From assembly GCF_000711885.1 (NCBI RefSeq), contig NZ_JONK01000028.1, forward strand, positions 1 to 64,000: a DNA stretch of 64,000 nt, written 5' to 3'. The stretch is from Chromobacterium haemolyticum DSM 19808. Lineage in GTDB: Bacteria; Pseudomonadota; Gammaproteobacteria; Burkholderiales; Chromobacteriaceae. A model generated the notes under the pieces. The model worked only from the letters and a program-made list of their open reading frames with translations, was not told the DNA's origin and searched no databases. The first letter of the stretch is position 1. Every line of letters begins with the position of its first letter. Positions 26,368-34,954 of this stretch are shown piece after piece. The position numbers and the translations under genes are program-made.

Positions 26368-27567
26368 ATGGCGGGCAAAAACGGCGAGGCGGCGATGCCG
26401 GCAACGGTGTATCTGCTGGGTTTATGCATTTTTGCGATGGCGACGTCGGAGTTCATGGTGGCAGGGATGATGCCGTCGCTGGCGGTGGCCTTGGGCGTCG
26501 GCTTGCCGGCGGTGGGCAATCTGGTGTCGGCCTTCGCCGCCAGTGTCGTGCTGGGCGGGCCGGTGCTGACTTGGCTGCTGCGCGCGGCGCGGCGCAAGCA
26601 CAGCCTCATTGGTCTGTTGCTCTTGTTCCTGGCTGGCCAGGTTTTGGGGGCGTTGGCCGGAGATTACCAACAAATGCTGTGGTCGCGGCTGATCTGCGGC
26701 GTGGCGCAATCGGCCTTTTTCGGCGTGGCGCTGGCCTTGGCGGCGGAGTTGGTGGGCGAACATCGGGTGGCGCGCGCCGCCGCGCTGGTGCTCAATGGCT
26801 TGATGCTGGCTTCGGTGGCCGGCTTGCCGCTGGCTGCCTGGGTAGATCAGCACTGGGGCTGGCGCTTGAGCTTTTGGCTCGTGGCGATGATGGTGGTGCT
26901 GGCCGCGGCGGGCATTGCCGCGCTGACGCCGTCCGGCTCCGCGCCGCGCGCCCTGAGCCTGGGCGAAGAAGGCCGACGGCTGGCGCGTGGCAGTTTGTGG
27001 GCGGCTTATCTGAGCAGCGGTCTGATCATAGGCGCGGTATTCGCCGCCTTCACCTACCTGGCGCCCTTGTTTACCCAGATCAGCGGCTTCGACGCCACGA
27101 CGTTGCCGTGGCTGTTCGCCGGTTATGGGCTGGCGACAGTGGCGGGCAATTTATGCAGCGGCAGGTGGGCGGATCGTCATACCCGCTGGGTGCTGCGCGT
27201 TGGTTTGCTGACGTTGTTGGCGGCTTTGGTGGCGCTGGCGTTGTTGGCGCAATGGCGGGCTGCCGCGGCGGCTTGCGTACTGCTGTTGGGCCTGGCTGGT
27301 TTGCCGATGAATCCGGCGATGGTGGCGCGGGTAGTGCGCGCCGGCGGCAGCGGACCTATGGTGAACAGCCTTCACATGTCGGTGGTCAATCTGGGCTTGA
27401 TGTTGGGATCCTGGGGCGGCGGCGCGCTGCTGGACGCCGGCTGGAGCCTGCGCGCGCCGGTTTGGCTGGGCGCGGCTCTGGCCGCTTTGGCGTTGGCCAG
27501 CCTGGGGCTGGACCGCGCCGGTCACAGCTGGCAGGTCACCGGCAACTCGGCCGGTTTGCCCAGATAG
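26368..27567 (+). CDS. MFS drug/metabolite exporter (DHA1-type)
   Basis: 399 aa with 12 hydrophobic segments. It begins with VYLLGLCIFAMATSEFMVAG, characteristic of the AraJ/Bcr-like DHA1 group, with RLICGVAQSAFFGVALALAA in the first half and GRWADRHTRWVLR at the central loop. Likely proton-driven efflux of small molecules. The ATG follows GGAGAAGAGGA. Divergent LysR upstream; its 3' end overlaps the convergent EAL gene by 46 bp. Confidence 0.83.
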   Translation: MAGKNGEAAMPATVYLLGLCIFAMATSEFMVAGMMPSLAVALGVGLPAVGNLVSAFAASVVLGGPVLTWLLRAARRKHSLIGLLLLFLAGQVLGALAGDYQQMLWSRLICGVAQSAFFGVALALAAELVGEHRVARAAALVLNGLMLASVAGLPLAAWVDQHWGWRLSFWLVAMMVVLAAAGIAALTPSGSAPRALSLGEEGRRLARGSLWAAYLSSGLIIGAVFAAFTYLAPLFTQISGFDATTLPWLFAGYGLATVAGNLCSGRWADRHTRWVLRVGLLTLLAALVALALLAQWRAAAAACVLLLGLAGLPMNPAMVARVVRAGGSGPMVNSLHMSVVNLGLMLGSWGGGALLDAGWSLRAPVWLGAALAALALASLGLDRAGHSWQVTGNSAGLPR

Positions 27568-28301
27568 AAGCCCTGGTAGAGCTCTACGCCCAGCTCCTGC
27601 ATGGCCAGATGTTGTTCCCGGCTCTCAATGCCTTCCACCGCCATGCGGCAGCCTATCTGCCAGCCCAGTTCCAGCAGCACCGGCAGCCGGTGGCGTTCGC
27701 CGGACATATAGTCCAGCAGCAGGCTGCGGTCGATCTTGATCAGGTCCGGGCACAGCGACTTGACCTTGCCGTGACGCGCGGCCACTGCGCCAAAGTCGTC
27801 CACCGACAGGCCGAAGCCTGCCTCGGCGGTCAGGCGCAGGCTGTTGATCAACGGTTGGCCGTGGTGCTCCACCTCGTATTCCGGCAGTTCGAAAATCACG
27901 CCGGCGCTGTCCAGTTCCAAGGAGTCCAACAGGCCTTGCAGCAGGGGAAGGTGACTGCGGCCGTGGTTGTCCACCACCGCTGTCTGGGCCAACAGGTTCA
28001 GGCTCAGACAGCCGGACTGGCCGCTTTGTGCGAAGTTGCGGATGTGGATCAGCCGGGCCAGTTGGTCGGCTTCCAGCGCCAATTCCGGCGGCAACCCGGA
28101 CAAAAAGGCGTCGGGGGGCGGCGTCTGGCCGTCTTGCGTGCGCACGCGCAGCAGCGCTTCATAGCCGAACACGCCGCCGCTGCGGTAGAACAGAGGCTGG
28201 AACACGCTGCTGAATTGATAGCCGCCCAGCCGCGCGCAATAGCGGCCGTCCGCGTCGCGGTACAGCTGGCGCTCGGGATGAGGGTTTTGGGGTGGAACCA
28301 T
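27522..28301 (-). CDS. Stand-alone EAL-domain cyclic di-GMP phosphodiesterase
   Basis: 259 aa, essentially one EAL domain. Catalytic positions look kept: YEALLRVR (EAL), LSLNLLA (Asn), FELPEYE (Glu), SVDDFGA (DDFG), LIKIDRSLL (Lys), AVEGIES (Glu) and YQGFYLGKP (Gln). It should hydrolyse c-di-GMP to pGpG in the cytoplasm. No membrane segment and no sensor domain beyond about 30 N-terminal residues. The two ends of its gene overlap or abut unrelated genes. No clear ribosome binding site. Confidence 0.82.
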   Translation of the reverse strand: MVPPQNPHPERQLYRDADGRYCARLGGYQFSSVFQPLFYRSGGVFGYEALLRVRTQDGQTPPPDAFLSGLPPELALEADQLARLIHIRNFAQSGQSGCLSLNLLAQTAVVDNHGRSHLPLLQGLLDSLELDSAGVIFELPEYEVEHHGQPLINSLRLTAEAGFGLSVDDFGAVAARHGKVKSLCPDLIKIDRSLLLDYMSGERHRLPVLLELGWQIGCRMAVEGIESREQHLAMQELGVELYQGFYLGKPAELPVTCQL

Positions 28302-28368
28302 GGTTTTTTAGCCGCGCGGGGTGGACTTTCAGCATAGCAAGCATTGCGCGGCGATTCTCGGCGTCGGT

Positions 28369-28806
28369 TCAGGCGCGCGCGCCGGTGCGCGGACGTCTGG
28401 CCAGCCACAACCCGGCCAGAAGCAGCGCAGCGCCCAGCAACTGGGTCAGTGCCGGGCGCTCAAGGCCGGTCAGGCGGTCCAGCAAGATGCCGGTCAGCAT
28501 TTGACCGGTTATCACCAGCAAGGTGGTTTTCATCATGCCTAGCCGCGTCAGCACGTGGCTGTTGACGGCTACGAACAGCGCGCCTAGCGCGCCACCCAGA
28601 TAGGCGCTGGCCGGCGCGTTGGCGAGGCCGCCGACGGGCGCGCCGCTTAGGATTGGCAGCAGCGCGCTAAGCAGCAGGAAGCCTATCAGATGGTTCCACC
28701 AGGAGGCGGCGAAAGCGCCGCGTTCTTGGGCCATGCGGCCGTTGACGGCGCGGCTGGCGCCGATGCAAACGCCGTTGAGCAGGGCCAGCAGGATGTAAGC
28801 GGTCAT
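28369..28806 (-). CDS. DMT-family small membrane transporter (YdcZ/DUF606 type)
   Basis: 145 aa, about five hydrophobic helices. It starts MTAYILLALLNGVCIGASRAVNGRMAQERG (shown in two parts: MTAYILLALLNGVCIG, ASRAVNGRMAQERG), typical of the YdcZ half-size members of the drug/metabolite superfamily, which often work as pairs. The next gene upstream on the same strand (10 bp away) encodes a similar half. AAGGAGGCGAC precedes the ATG. Substrate unknown. Confidence 0.75.
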   Translation of the reverse strand: MTAYILLALLNGVCIGASRAVNGRMAQERGAFAASWWNHLIGFLLLSALLPILSGAPVGGLANAPASAYLGGALGALFVAVNSHVLTRLGMMKTTLLVITGQMLTGILLDRLTGLERPALTQLLGAALLLAGLWLARRPRTGARA

Positions 28807-28816
28807 GTCGCCTCCT

Positions 28817-29266
28817 TCAGATGGCGGAGATCAGGACGGCGCAACCGCTCAGCACTAGCAAGGCGGCGTGCGCGTCGTGGCGGGTTAACGCGCGCCGCGC
28901 GACGAGAAAGCCGCAGCGTTCGCACAGCAGGCTGAACAGCAATTGGCCGGCGATGGCCAAGGCCAGGGTGCCGGCCAGCGCCAATGGGCTATTGACCGCG
29001 ACAGCGGACAGCGCCACCGTCAGCGCGCCGGGCAGGCCACCTAGATAGGCCCAGCGAGGCGGCGGGCGGCAGGAGGCCGGCGCAGGATTCGATCGCGTCG
29101 TCGCGCGCCATAGCGCCAACGCGGTCAGCGCGCCCAGGCCGTGCGCCAGCCACGAGGCTTGCAGCGGGCCGCTGTGCGCGGCCAGCAAACTATTGCAATG
29201 AATCATCCAGGCGAGCATCGCGCCGGCGGCGAGCGCCAGCGGGCTGTCCAGTTGTTTTGCGTCCAT
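28817..29266 (-). CDS. DMT-family small membrane transporter, partner half (YdcZ/DUF606 type)
   Basis: 149 aa, about five helices. WRATTRSNP marks a cytoplasmic loop and YLGGLPGALTVALSAVAVNS is the counterpart of YLGGALGALFVAVNSHVL in the next gene, showing the two are related. Together they probably form a heterodimeric exporter. First gene of the pair, divergent from a LysR gene at 29358, its likely regulator. Confidence 0.72.
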   Translation of the reverse strand: MDAKQLDSPLALAAGAMLAWMIHCNSLLAAHSGPLQASWLAHGLGALTALALWRATTRSNPAPASCRPPPRWAYLGGLPGALTVALSAVAVNSPLALAGTLALAIAGQLLFSLLCERCGFLVARRALTRHDAHAALLVLSGCAVLISAI

Positions 29267-29357
29267 GACTTTGTTCCGTATGAGACATTGCGGACACTAT
29301 ATATCGTGGCGCTTTAGGCGATAATCCGGCTTGTTGGAAACGGATAGTGGAGTAAAA

Positions 29358-30311
29358 GTGGACAATACGGACGAGAGCGAACGTTTTGCCGCGCTGCCCT
29401 TGTTTGTCGCGGTGATCGAATGCGGGAGCTTTGCCGCCGCCGGCCGCAAACTAGGCTTGAGCAAATCCGCGGTCAGCAAGCGCGTTTCCTTGCTGGAGGC
29501 GAGGCTGGGAGTCCGACTGTTGCAGCGTACTACCCGGCGCTTGCATCTGACCGAGGCCGGCGCGCAATACCATGCTTACGCGCGTCAGGCGCTGGTTCTG
29601 GCGCGCGAGGGCGAAGACGCCATCGCTCGTTTGCAGAGCCAGCCGCGAGGGTTGCTGCGCATCAGCGTGCCCATGGTGTTCGGCCGGCTGCATTTGTCGC
29701 CGCTGGCGCCGGATTTCCTGGCCGCTTATCCGGGGGTGCAGCTGGACATGCAGATGGACGACAGGATGGTGGATTTGGTGGAAGGCGGCTTCGACCTGGC
29801 GATCCGCATCGGCCATTTGCCGGAGTCCAGCTTGATCGCCCGCCGTATCGCTCCTTGTCGCAGCGTGATCTGCGCCGCCCCCGCCTACCTGGCGCGCCAT
29901 GGCCGGCCGGAAACGCCGGCGCAGCTGGCCGGGCACAACTGCCTGCGCTATGCCTATTACCGCGGCGGCGCGGCGTGGACGTTGCAAGGTTCTGACGGCC
30001 CGGTGGCGGTGGAGCCGCGCGGCAATTATCTGGTCAACAACAGCGAGGCCCTGCGCGACGCGCTTTTGGCCGGCGCCGGTATTGCTCAAATGCCCACCTT
30101 CATTGTGGGGGCGGATTTGGCCGCCGGGCGGCTGCTGCCCTTGCTGGAGCGCTACCCTCTGCCGCTGCACGCGGTGTACGCGGTGTTTCCCGAGCGCAAG
30201 CACGTGCCGGCCAAGGTGAGCGCTTTTCTGGAGTTCATCGATAGACGGCTGGGCGGCGAGCCGCCGCCGTGGGAACGGGCGCCGACAGATTCCCCCGCCG
30301 CCGCCGACTAA
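29358..30311 (+). CDS. LysR-family transcriptional regulator
   Basis: 317 aa. HTH with AAAGRKLGLSKSAVSKRVSL and LEARLGVRLLQRTTRRLHLT; effector domain with MDDRMVDLVEGGFDLAIRIG. Paralogous in plan to the LysR gene at 25369. GTG at 29358 is preferred over the upstream TTG codons because TGGAG lies 5 nt before it. Divergent from the YdcZ pair. Followed at once by MITE copy 5. Confidence 0.85.
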   Translation: MDNTDESERFAALPLFVAVIECGSFAAAGRKLGLSKSAVSKRVSLLEARLGVRLLQRTTRRLHLTEAGAQYHAYARQALVLAREGEDAIARLQSQPRGLLRISVPMVFGRLHLSPLAPDFLAAYPGVQLDMQMDDRMVDLVEGGFDLAIRIGHLPESSLIARRIAPCRSVICAAPAYLARHGRPETPAQLAGHNCLRYAYYRGGAAWTLQGSDGPVAVEPRGNYLVNNSEALRDALLAGAGIAQMPTFIVGADLAAGRLLPLLERYPLPLHAVYAVFPERKHVPAKVSAFLEFIDRRLGGEPPPWERAPTDSPAAAD

Positions 30312-30318
30312 GCTCTCA

Positions 30319-30458
30319 TAACCTGTTCATCGTCTGCTACGCATCGGCGATACCGCGTTGAAACCGGCTTCGAAATGCTCATGTACCCCATGTACATTCC
30401 GCTTTCTCAGCCGTTTTCGCCTTGTCTCGCTCTTGCTCGCGAGACTTTGAACAGGTTC
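30319..30458 (+). mobile_element. MITE-like element, copy 5
   Basis: 140 bp with TIRs TAACCTGTTC (30319-30328) and GAACAGGTTC (30449-30458) and perfect TCA duplications (30316-30318, 30459-30461). The centre ATGTAC-CCC-ATGTACATTCC keeps the palindromic core. It ends 28 bp before the start of the Sel1-repeat gene, so that gene's promoter must be inside or across the element. Confidence 0.86.
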
Positions 30459-30486
30459 TCAGGACAGGCTGGTGGGGAGAGCGGCG

Positions 30487-31116
30487 ATGAAAGTGTGGGC
30501 AGGCGGGATATTGGCGATGTGGGCCTTGGCGTCGCTGGCTACGGAGGTGGCCGGCTGGGCCAGTTATCAGCATGGGGACTACGCCGCCGCGCGAAGGCAG
30601 TTCGAGCAGGCGGCCCAGGCGGGCGACCGGGTGGCTGCTTTCGATCTGGCGATGATGCATTGGAGAGGAGAGGGCGGCGCGCCTGACCGGATGCAGGGAG
30701 AGCGCTGGTTGCGTCGCGCAGCCGACGCAGGTCTGCCGCAGGCGCAGCACGCCTTGGGAGTGTTGTACGAAAACGGCCAGCAGGTGGCCAAGTCGCAAGC
30801 CGAGGCGACGCGTTGGTTCCGGTTGGCCGCAGATCAAGGCTATCTGCCGGCAGAGCTGGATCTGGGCACTCAGTACTTCCTCGGTCGCGGCGTGGCCAAG
30901 GATTACCGGCTGGCGGCGTATTGGTACGAGAAGGCCGCCCGGCAGGGCGACGTGGGCGCGCAGTATCTGATCGCCAGCATGTACGAGCATGGCGACGGGG
31001 TGGAGCGGGACTTGCCGGCGGCGATCCGCTGGTACGCCAAGGCGGCCGCGCAGGGCGATGTCGGCGCCAGGCTCAAGGCCTTGGACCTGGCCAAGCGGGC
31101 CAAGCCGCCGGCATGA
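30487..31116 (+). CDS. Secreted Sel1-repeat protein
   Basis: 209 aa. An N-terminal hydrophobic signal (MKVWAGGILAMWALASLATE) precedes about four Sel1-like (TPR-type) repeats with the usual pattern A..LG..Y..G.GV..D...A..W..KAA..G. Examples are HALGVLYENGQQVAKSQAEA and YLIASMYEHGDGVERDLPAA. Such proteins are scaffolds in periplasmic complexes; the partner is unknown. ATG at 30487 with GGGGAGAG upstream is preferred over 30472. Confidence 0.8.
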   Translation: MKVWAGGILAMWALASLATEVAGWASYQHGDYAAARRQFEQAAQAGDRVAAFDLAMMHWRGEGGAPDRMQGERWLRRAADAGLPQAQHALGVLYENGQQVAKSQAEATRWFRLAADQGYLPAELDLGTQYFLGRGVAKDYRLAAYWYEKAARQGDVGAQYLIASMYEHGDGVERDLPAAIRWYAKAAAQGDVGARLKALDLAKRAKPPA

Positions 31117-31131
31117 CGGCTTGAAACCTGC

Positions 31132-31551
31132 TCAGGCGCGGGCCGGGCCGCGGCGCATCGCCGCCAGGCACTGGCAGGCGGCCTGCCAATCCTGAACGCC
31201 GCGCAGGCCGCGCACGATGATGCCGGCCAGAGTGTCGTTGCAGGCGTCCGGGCCGAACTGCATCAGCATTTCATGCAAGGCGAAATGCAGGGAGGCATTG
31301 TGCTGAAGCAGCAAGCCCACCTGTTCATGGACGAAGCCGTCCACCGTGGCCTGGCCGTCGCGGTCCACGTGAACATGGTGGCGCGGACAGAAGCCGGAAC
31401 GGATCAGCGCCTGGTCCGCGCGCACGTCGTCTAGAAAAGCCTGCGCGCTGTGGTGCAGAAAGCCGCACGCCATGATCAGGCTGGCTACGGAGTAGGGTTT
31501 GGTGGTGGTGGCGTCGGCGACGAGGGCGTTGTCCGGCAAGGTGGCAAGCAT
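31132..31551 (-). CDS. Conserved-looking hypothetical protein
   Basis: 139 aa, no signal peptide and no membrane helix. It contains several His and Cys residues (CGFLHHSAQAFL, CPRHHVHVDRDGQATVDGF, ACNDTLAGII). Mean composition and codon use match neighbouring genes. A good CAGGAGAACATAA site supports the start. I do not recognise the family. Convergent with the Sel1 gene. Confidence 0.6.
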   Translation of the reverse strand: MLATLPDNALVADATTTKPYSVASLIMACGFLHHSAQAFLDDVRADQALIRSGFCPRHHVHVDRDGQATVDGFVHEQVGLLLQHNASLHFALHEMLMQFGPDACNDTLAGIIVRGLRGVQDWQAACQCLAAMRRGPARA

Positions 31552-31755
31552 TTATGTTCTCCTGTTATCTTTGTAAACCGCGCTTAAGTGGCATAAATCG
31601 TCGGTTTTATTATTTTTTCCGCGTTTTTGTATCATTCATGCGAATGTATTGGCAAGCCCGTCGAAAGGACGGTTGCCAGCCGCGGCTGCCAGGGTTTTTC
31701 TTGGGACGATGGCCATTTAGAATGAACGCTTTATTGACTGTTTGTTCCCATCCGC

Positions 31756-32331
31756 ATGCATATTGTCTACCTGCACGGCTTCAATTCCGGTCCTCAATCG
31801 CTGAAGGCGAACGAAACCGCCGCTTATTTGCAACAGAACGCGTTCGATGCGACCTTGCATTGTCCGCAGCTGTCCCCCCATCCGGCCGAGGCGATCGAGC
31901 AGGCGTCCGCTCTGGTGGCGTCCTTGCCGGCCGACACCTTGCTGATCGGCAGTTCGCTCGGCGGTTATTACGCTACCTTTTTGGCCGAGCGCCATCAACG
32001 CCCGGCGGTGCTGATCAATCCGGCGGTGCGGCCTTACGACGATTTGGCGCGTTTCATCGGCGAGCAGACCAACCCCTACACCGGCGTGGTCTACACCTTG
32101 AGCGACGCTGATATGCACGCCTTGCTGGGGCTGCGCGTGCCCCAGCCGTCCGCGCGCCGTTACTGGCTGCTGTTGGGCAGTTGCGACGAGGTGCTGGATT
32201 GGCGTGAAGCGGCGGCGCTGTATCTGGACTGCCGCCAGACAGTGTTCAACGGCGATGACCATAGACTTGAAGCCTGGCCGCGCATCCTGCCGGAAGTGCT
32301 GGCTTGGGGGCGCGGACAATGCTTGGTTTGA
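31756..32331 (+). CDS. YqiA/YcfP-family alpha/beta-fold esterase
   Basis: 191 aa. It begins MHIVYLHGFNSGPQSLKANE and has the nucleophile elbow IGSSLGGYYATFLAE (Ser near 66), NPAVRPYDDLARFIG and GDDHRLEAW with the likely catalytic His. This is the UPF0227/YqiA pattern: small cytoplasmic carboxylesterases with unclear natural substrate. No strong ribosome binding site precedes the ATG. It is followed by a quinone oxidoreductase on the same strand after 86 bp. Confidence 0.82.
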   Translation: MHIVYLHGFNSGPQSLKANETAAYLQQNAFDATLHCPQLSPHPAEAIEQASALVASLPADTLLIGSSLGGYYATFLAERHQRPAVLINPAVRPYDDLARFIGEQTNPYTGVVYTLSDADMHALLGLRVPQPSARRYWLLLGSCDEVLDWREAAALYLDCRQTVFNGDDHRLEAWPRILPEVLAWGRGQCLV

Positions 32332-32417
32332 TGTAGAAACAGCCTGTTCTGCGACAGCGGCTTGCCTGGGACGGCTCCGCCGTCGCACACTGGATTTTTT
32401 GAGCCTAGGAGGCTGCC

Positions 32418-33392
32418 ATGACTCAAGCCATCGTTTTCTCCCACACCGGCGGGCCGGAAGTGCTCGGTCTGCAAAGCCAGGAGCTGACCGCTCCGGGACC
32501 GGGTCAGGCGCGGGTGCGTCATACCGCCATCGGCGTCAACTTCATCGATACCTATCAGCGCAGTGGTCTGTATCCGTTGCCGCTGCCGTCCGGCCTGGGC
32601 CAGGAGGCGGCCGGGGTGGTGGAAGCGTTGGGGCCGGGGGTGTCCGGTCTGGCGGTGGGAGACCGCGTCGCTTACGCCGGAGGCCCGCTGGGCGCTTATA
32701 GCACCGAGCGCTTGCTGCCGGCGGCGGTGCTGGTGAAGATTCCCGACGGCATCAGCGACGAATCCGCCGCCTGCATGATGTTGCAGGGCATGACTGTGGA
32801 GTATCTGGTGCAACGCACCTACCCGGTGAGGCCGGGCCAAACCATCTTGTGGCACGCGGCCGCCGGCGGAGTGGGACAGATCGCGGTGCAGTGGCTGACG
32901 GCGCTGGGCGCGACGGTGATAGGCACTGTTGGTTCCGACGCCAAGGCCGACATCGTGCGCGGCCTGGGCTGCCAGCATGTGATCAATTACAGCCGCGAAG
33001 ACGTGGTGGCGCGAGTCAGCGAGATCACCGGCGGACAGGGCGTGCCGGTGGTCTATGACTCGGTCGGCAAGGATACTTTCCAGATATCGCTGGCTTGCTT
33101 GAGTCCGCGCGGCATGTTGGTCAGCTTTGGCAACGCGTCCGGCGCGGTGCCGCCGTTCGCGCCTTTGGAGCTGACCAGTCGCGGCTCGCTGTTCTTTACC
33201 CGGCCCAAGCTGGCCGATTACATCGCCAGCCGCGCGGAGCTGGAGGCCTCGGCCCAAGCCTTGTTTGATCGGGTGGCGGACGGCAGGGTCAAGGTGGCGC
33301 CATCGCATCGTTATCCCTTGGCGGAGGCCGCGCAGGCGCACCGCGATCTGGAAGGGCGCAAGACTAGCGGCTCTATTATCCTGCTGCCTTGA
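32418..33392 (+). CDS. Quinone oxidoreductase, zinc-free MDR family
   Basis: 324 aa NADPH-dependent quinone reductase (Qor/zeta-crystallin type). The N-terminus has AIVFSHTGGPEVLGLQSQEL and GVNFIDTYQRSGLYPLPLP. The cofactor domain has HAAAGGVGQIAVQWLTALGA and the C-terminal catalytic-fold residues; no zinc-binding cysteines are present. It reduces quinones one electron at a time in characterised relatives. The ATG follows AGGAGGCTGCC. Confidence 0.88.
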   Translation: MTQAIVFSHTGGPEVLGLQSQELTAPGPGQARVRHTAIGVNFIDTYQRSGLYPLPLPSGLGQEAAGVVEALGPGVSGLAVGDRVAYAGGPLGAYSTERLLPAAVLVKIPDGISDESAACMMLQGMTVEYLVQRTYPVRPGQTILWHAAAGGVGQIAVQWLTALGATVIGTVGSDAKADIVRGLGCQHVINYSREDVVARVSEITGGQGVPVVYDSVGKDTFQISLACLSPRGMLVSFGNASGAVPPFAPLELTSRGSLFFTRPKLADYIASRAELEASAQALFDRVADGRVKVAPSHRYPLAEAAQAHRDLEGRKTSGSIILLP

Positions 33393-33420
33393 ACGGGCAG
33401 CGACGCCAGTCAGGCATCGC

Positions 33421-34134
33421 TTATTCTTGGTGCCAGGGCTGGCGCTGGTGTCGCTCCAGCCAAGCCAACGCCCGGCCGTCGCTGTCGACATGGCCCAGAT
33501 AGCCGGCCAGGCTGACGTCGGGCGGGCAGCTCAGGTTGGTGTCGCGCCAGCTTTGCAGCCGGTCCACGCGGAAGCTGCGGTAGTCCAGGCGCAGGCCGCA
33601 CCAGGCCGCCAGCAGCCAGCGGTCGCCCCAGAAAAACAGAGCCAGCGGCAACAGCGCGCGTTGGCTATCGCGGCCGCTTTCGTCGCGGTAATCCACCCAA
33701 AGCGCTTGGCGGGAGACGATGGCGTCGCGCAGCGGCGCCAGCCGCTCGCGCGGGTAATTGCCCGCAGTGGGCGCGTACAGCGGCTCCGGCGGCAGGCCGG
33801 AGGACCCCAGCACCGCGTGGATGCGGCCCAGCGCCGATTGCGCCGCGGCGGCGGTGTCCCGGTCCGCCCAGGCCGCCAGCATGCGCGCGCCCACTTCCAG
33901 CGCCGCCAGTTCGCGCGCGGAAAACGCCACCGCCGGCGGCGTGAAGCCGGCTTCCAGCCAATAGCCCTCGCCGGCTTCGCCGTTGAGCGGCGCGCCGCTG
34001 GCCATCAGATCCGCCATATCGCGGTAGACAGTGCGCGGCGTCACTTCCAGCCATTCGGCCAACTGCCGGGCAGTGGTGCGGCGGCGGCCGCGCAGCAGCA
34101 AGAGGATTTGAACCAGTCGGTCGGCTCGGCGCAT
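33421..34134 (-). CDS. HTH-WYL transcriptional regulator (YafY type)
   Basis: 237 aa. An N-terminal HTH_11 winged helix (RADRLVQILLLLRGRRRTTA, RTVYRDMADL) is followed by a WYL domain with LWVDYRDESG and GLRLDYRSFRVDRL. WYL domains bind nucleotides or nucleic acid ligands and appear in both stress and defence regulators. It is the last gene of a tight VOC-EVE-WYL operon: only 2 bp separate it from the EVE gene. Probably autoregulates the unit. Confidence 0.85.
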   Translation of the reverse strand: MRRADRLVQILLLLRGRRRTTARQLAEWLEVTPRTVYRDMADLMASGAPLNGEAGEGYWLEAGFTPPAVAFSARELAALEVGARMLAAWADRDTAAAAQSALGRIHAVLGSSGLPPEPLYAPTAGNYPRERLAPLRDAIVSRQALWVDYRDESGRDSQRALLPLALFFWGDRWLLAAWCGLRLDYRSFRVDRLQSWRDTNLSCPPDVSLAGYLGHVDSDGRALAWLERHQRQPWHQE

Positions 34135-34136
34135 AT

Positions 34137-34589
34137 TTAGTCGGGTTCCCGCAGCATGGATGGCGGCAGTGTCGCCCGCATCGCGCGCGCGATCAACAGG
34201 AAATCGGCGCGGCCGATTTCCAGGTGGCCGAAGCGAAAGGCGTAGCCCCAGCGCGCCGGATCCGCGATGAAGATCAATTGGCCGAGCAGCGGCCGGATTT
34301 CGGCGTCCTCTGCCGGCCAGAACGCGATGTTCCGCCGGTAGGGCTCGAAATCGGCGCTGACCCGGAACGGGTAGACTCGGTCGCCCATCGCCTGGCCGAT
34401 GGCGGTGAAGCGCTGGCAGGGCTCGCGCCCTTCCAGGCTGAGCACCGGCGAGTAATAGATCAGGCCGTCGCCGGCCGCCATCCGCTTGAGCGGCGCGGCC
34501 TTGCCATGGCAGAGCTGGGCGAAGCTGCCGGCCAGCCCGCGCCGCACATGGTCGCGGCTGGCCACGCCTATCCAGTAGCGACGGCTCAT
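34137..34589 (-). CDS. EVE-domain protein
   Basis: 150 aa, entirely an EVE fold (PUA-like). It starts SRRYWIGVASRDHVRRGLAG and has MAAGDGLIYYSPVLSLEGRE and FTAIGQAMGDRVYPF. EVE domains are thought to recognise modified bases in DNA or RNA. ATG at 34589 overlaps the TGA of the VOC gene (ATGA), which shows translational coupling. The longer open frame upstream is a shadow of that gene. Confidence 0.82.
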   Translation of the reverse strand: MSRRYWIGVASRDHVRRGLAGSFAQLCHGKAAPLKRMAAGDGLIYYSPVLSLEGREPCQRFTAIGQAMGDRVYPFRVSADFEPYRRNIAFWPAEDAEIRPLLGQLIFIADPARWGYAFRFGHLEIGRADFLLIARAMRATLPPSMLREPD

Positions 34590-34954
34590 GCGGCGCTGTG
34601 CAGGCCGATCAGATTGCCTTCCAGATCGGAAAACAGTGCGATGTGCCCCCAGGTTTCCGGCAAGCGGGTCTTGGGCTGCACCACGATGCCGCCGGCGGTT
34701 TTGACCCGTTCCAGCGTGGCGTCCAGATCGGCGCCGCCATCCAGATAGACGCGCACGCCGTCTACGTGGGGGCGGGCTTGCGGGCAGCTCAGCAGCGCGC
34801 CGCCGCAACTGTCGCCGGTTTTGGGAAACAGCGCCATGCGGGCGTTGTCGAAGCTTTCCTCGTGCAGTTCTAGCTGCAATGCCTGCTGATAGAAGGCGAC
34901 GGCGCGTTCGAACTGGAGCACGGGAATTTCAAACCAGTGTAATACAGGGGACAT
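34586..34954 (-). CDS. VOC-family protein (glyoxalase-like)
   Basis: 122 aa, one VOC module. VLHWFEIPVLQFERAVAFYQ at the N-terminus and HIALFSDLEGNLIGLHSA at the end carry the usual metal-ligand positions. AAGGAGTG precedes the ATG. First gene of the VOC-EVE-WYL operon. Substrate unknown; annotated relatives are often called bleomycin-resistance or glyoxalase proteins without proof. Confidence 0.8.
   Translation of the reverse strand: MSPVLHWFEIPVLQFERAVAFYQQALQLELHEESFDNARMALFPKTGDSCGGALLSCPQARPHVDGVRVYLDGGADLDATLERVKTAGGIVVQPKTRLPETWGHIALFSDLEGNLIGLHSAA

Noticed and set aside
26346-28337. 663-codon plus-strand frame across the MFS and EAL genes
   Set aside because: It overlaps two well-supported genes in another frame and its translation is Gly/Arg-rich without domains.
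25226-30458. A 5.2-kb composite transposon between MITE copies 4 and 5
   Set aside because: The outer flanks do not match as one duplication (TCT at the left, TCA at the right of copy 5), each copy has its own flanks, and the genes between look like ordinary regulator-exporter pairs.
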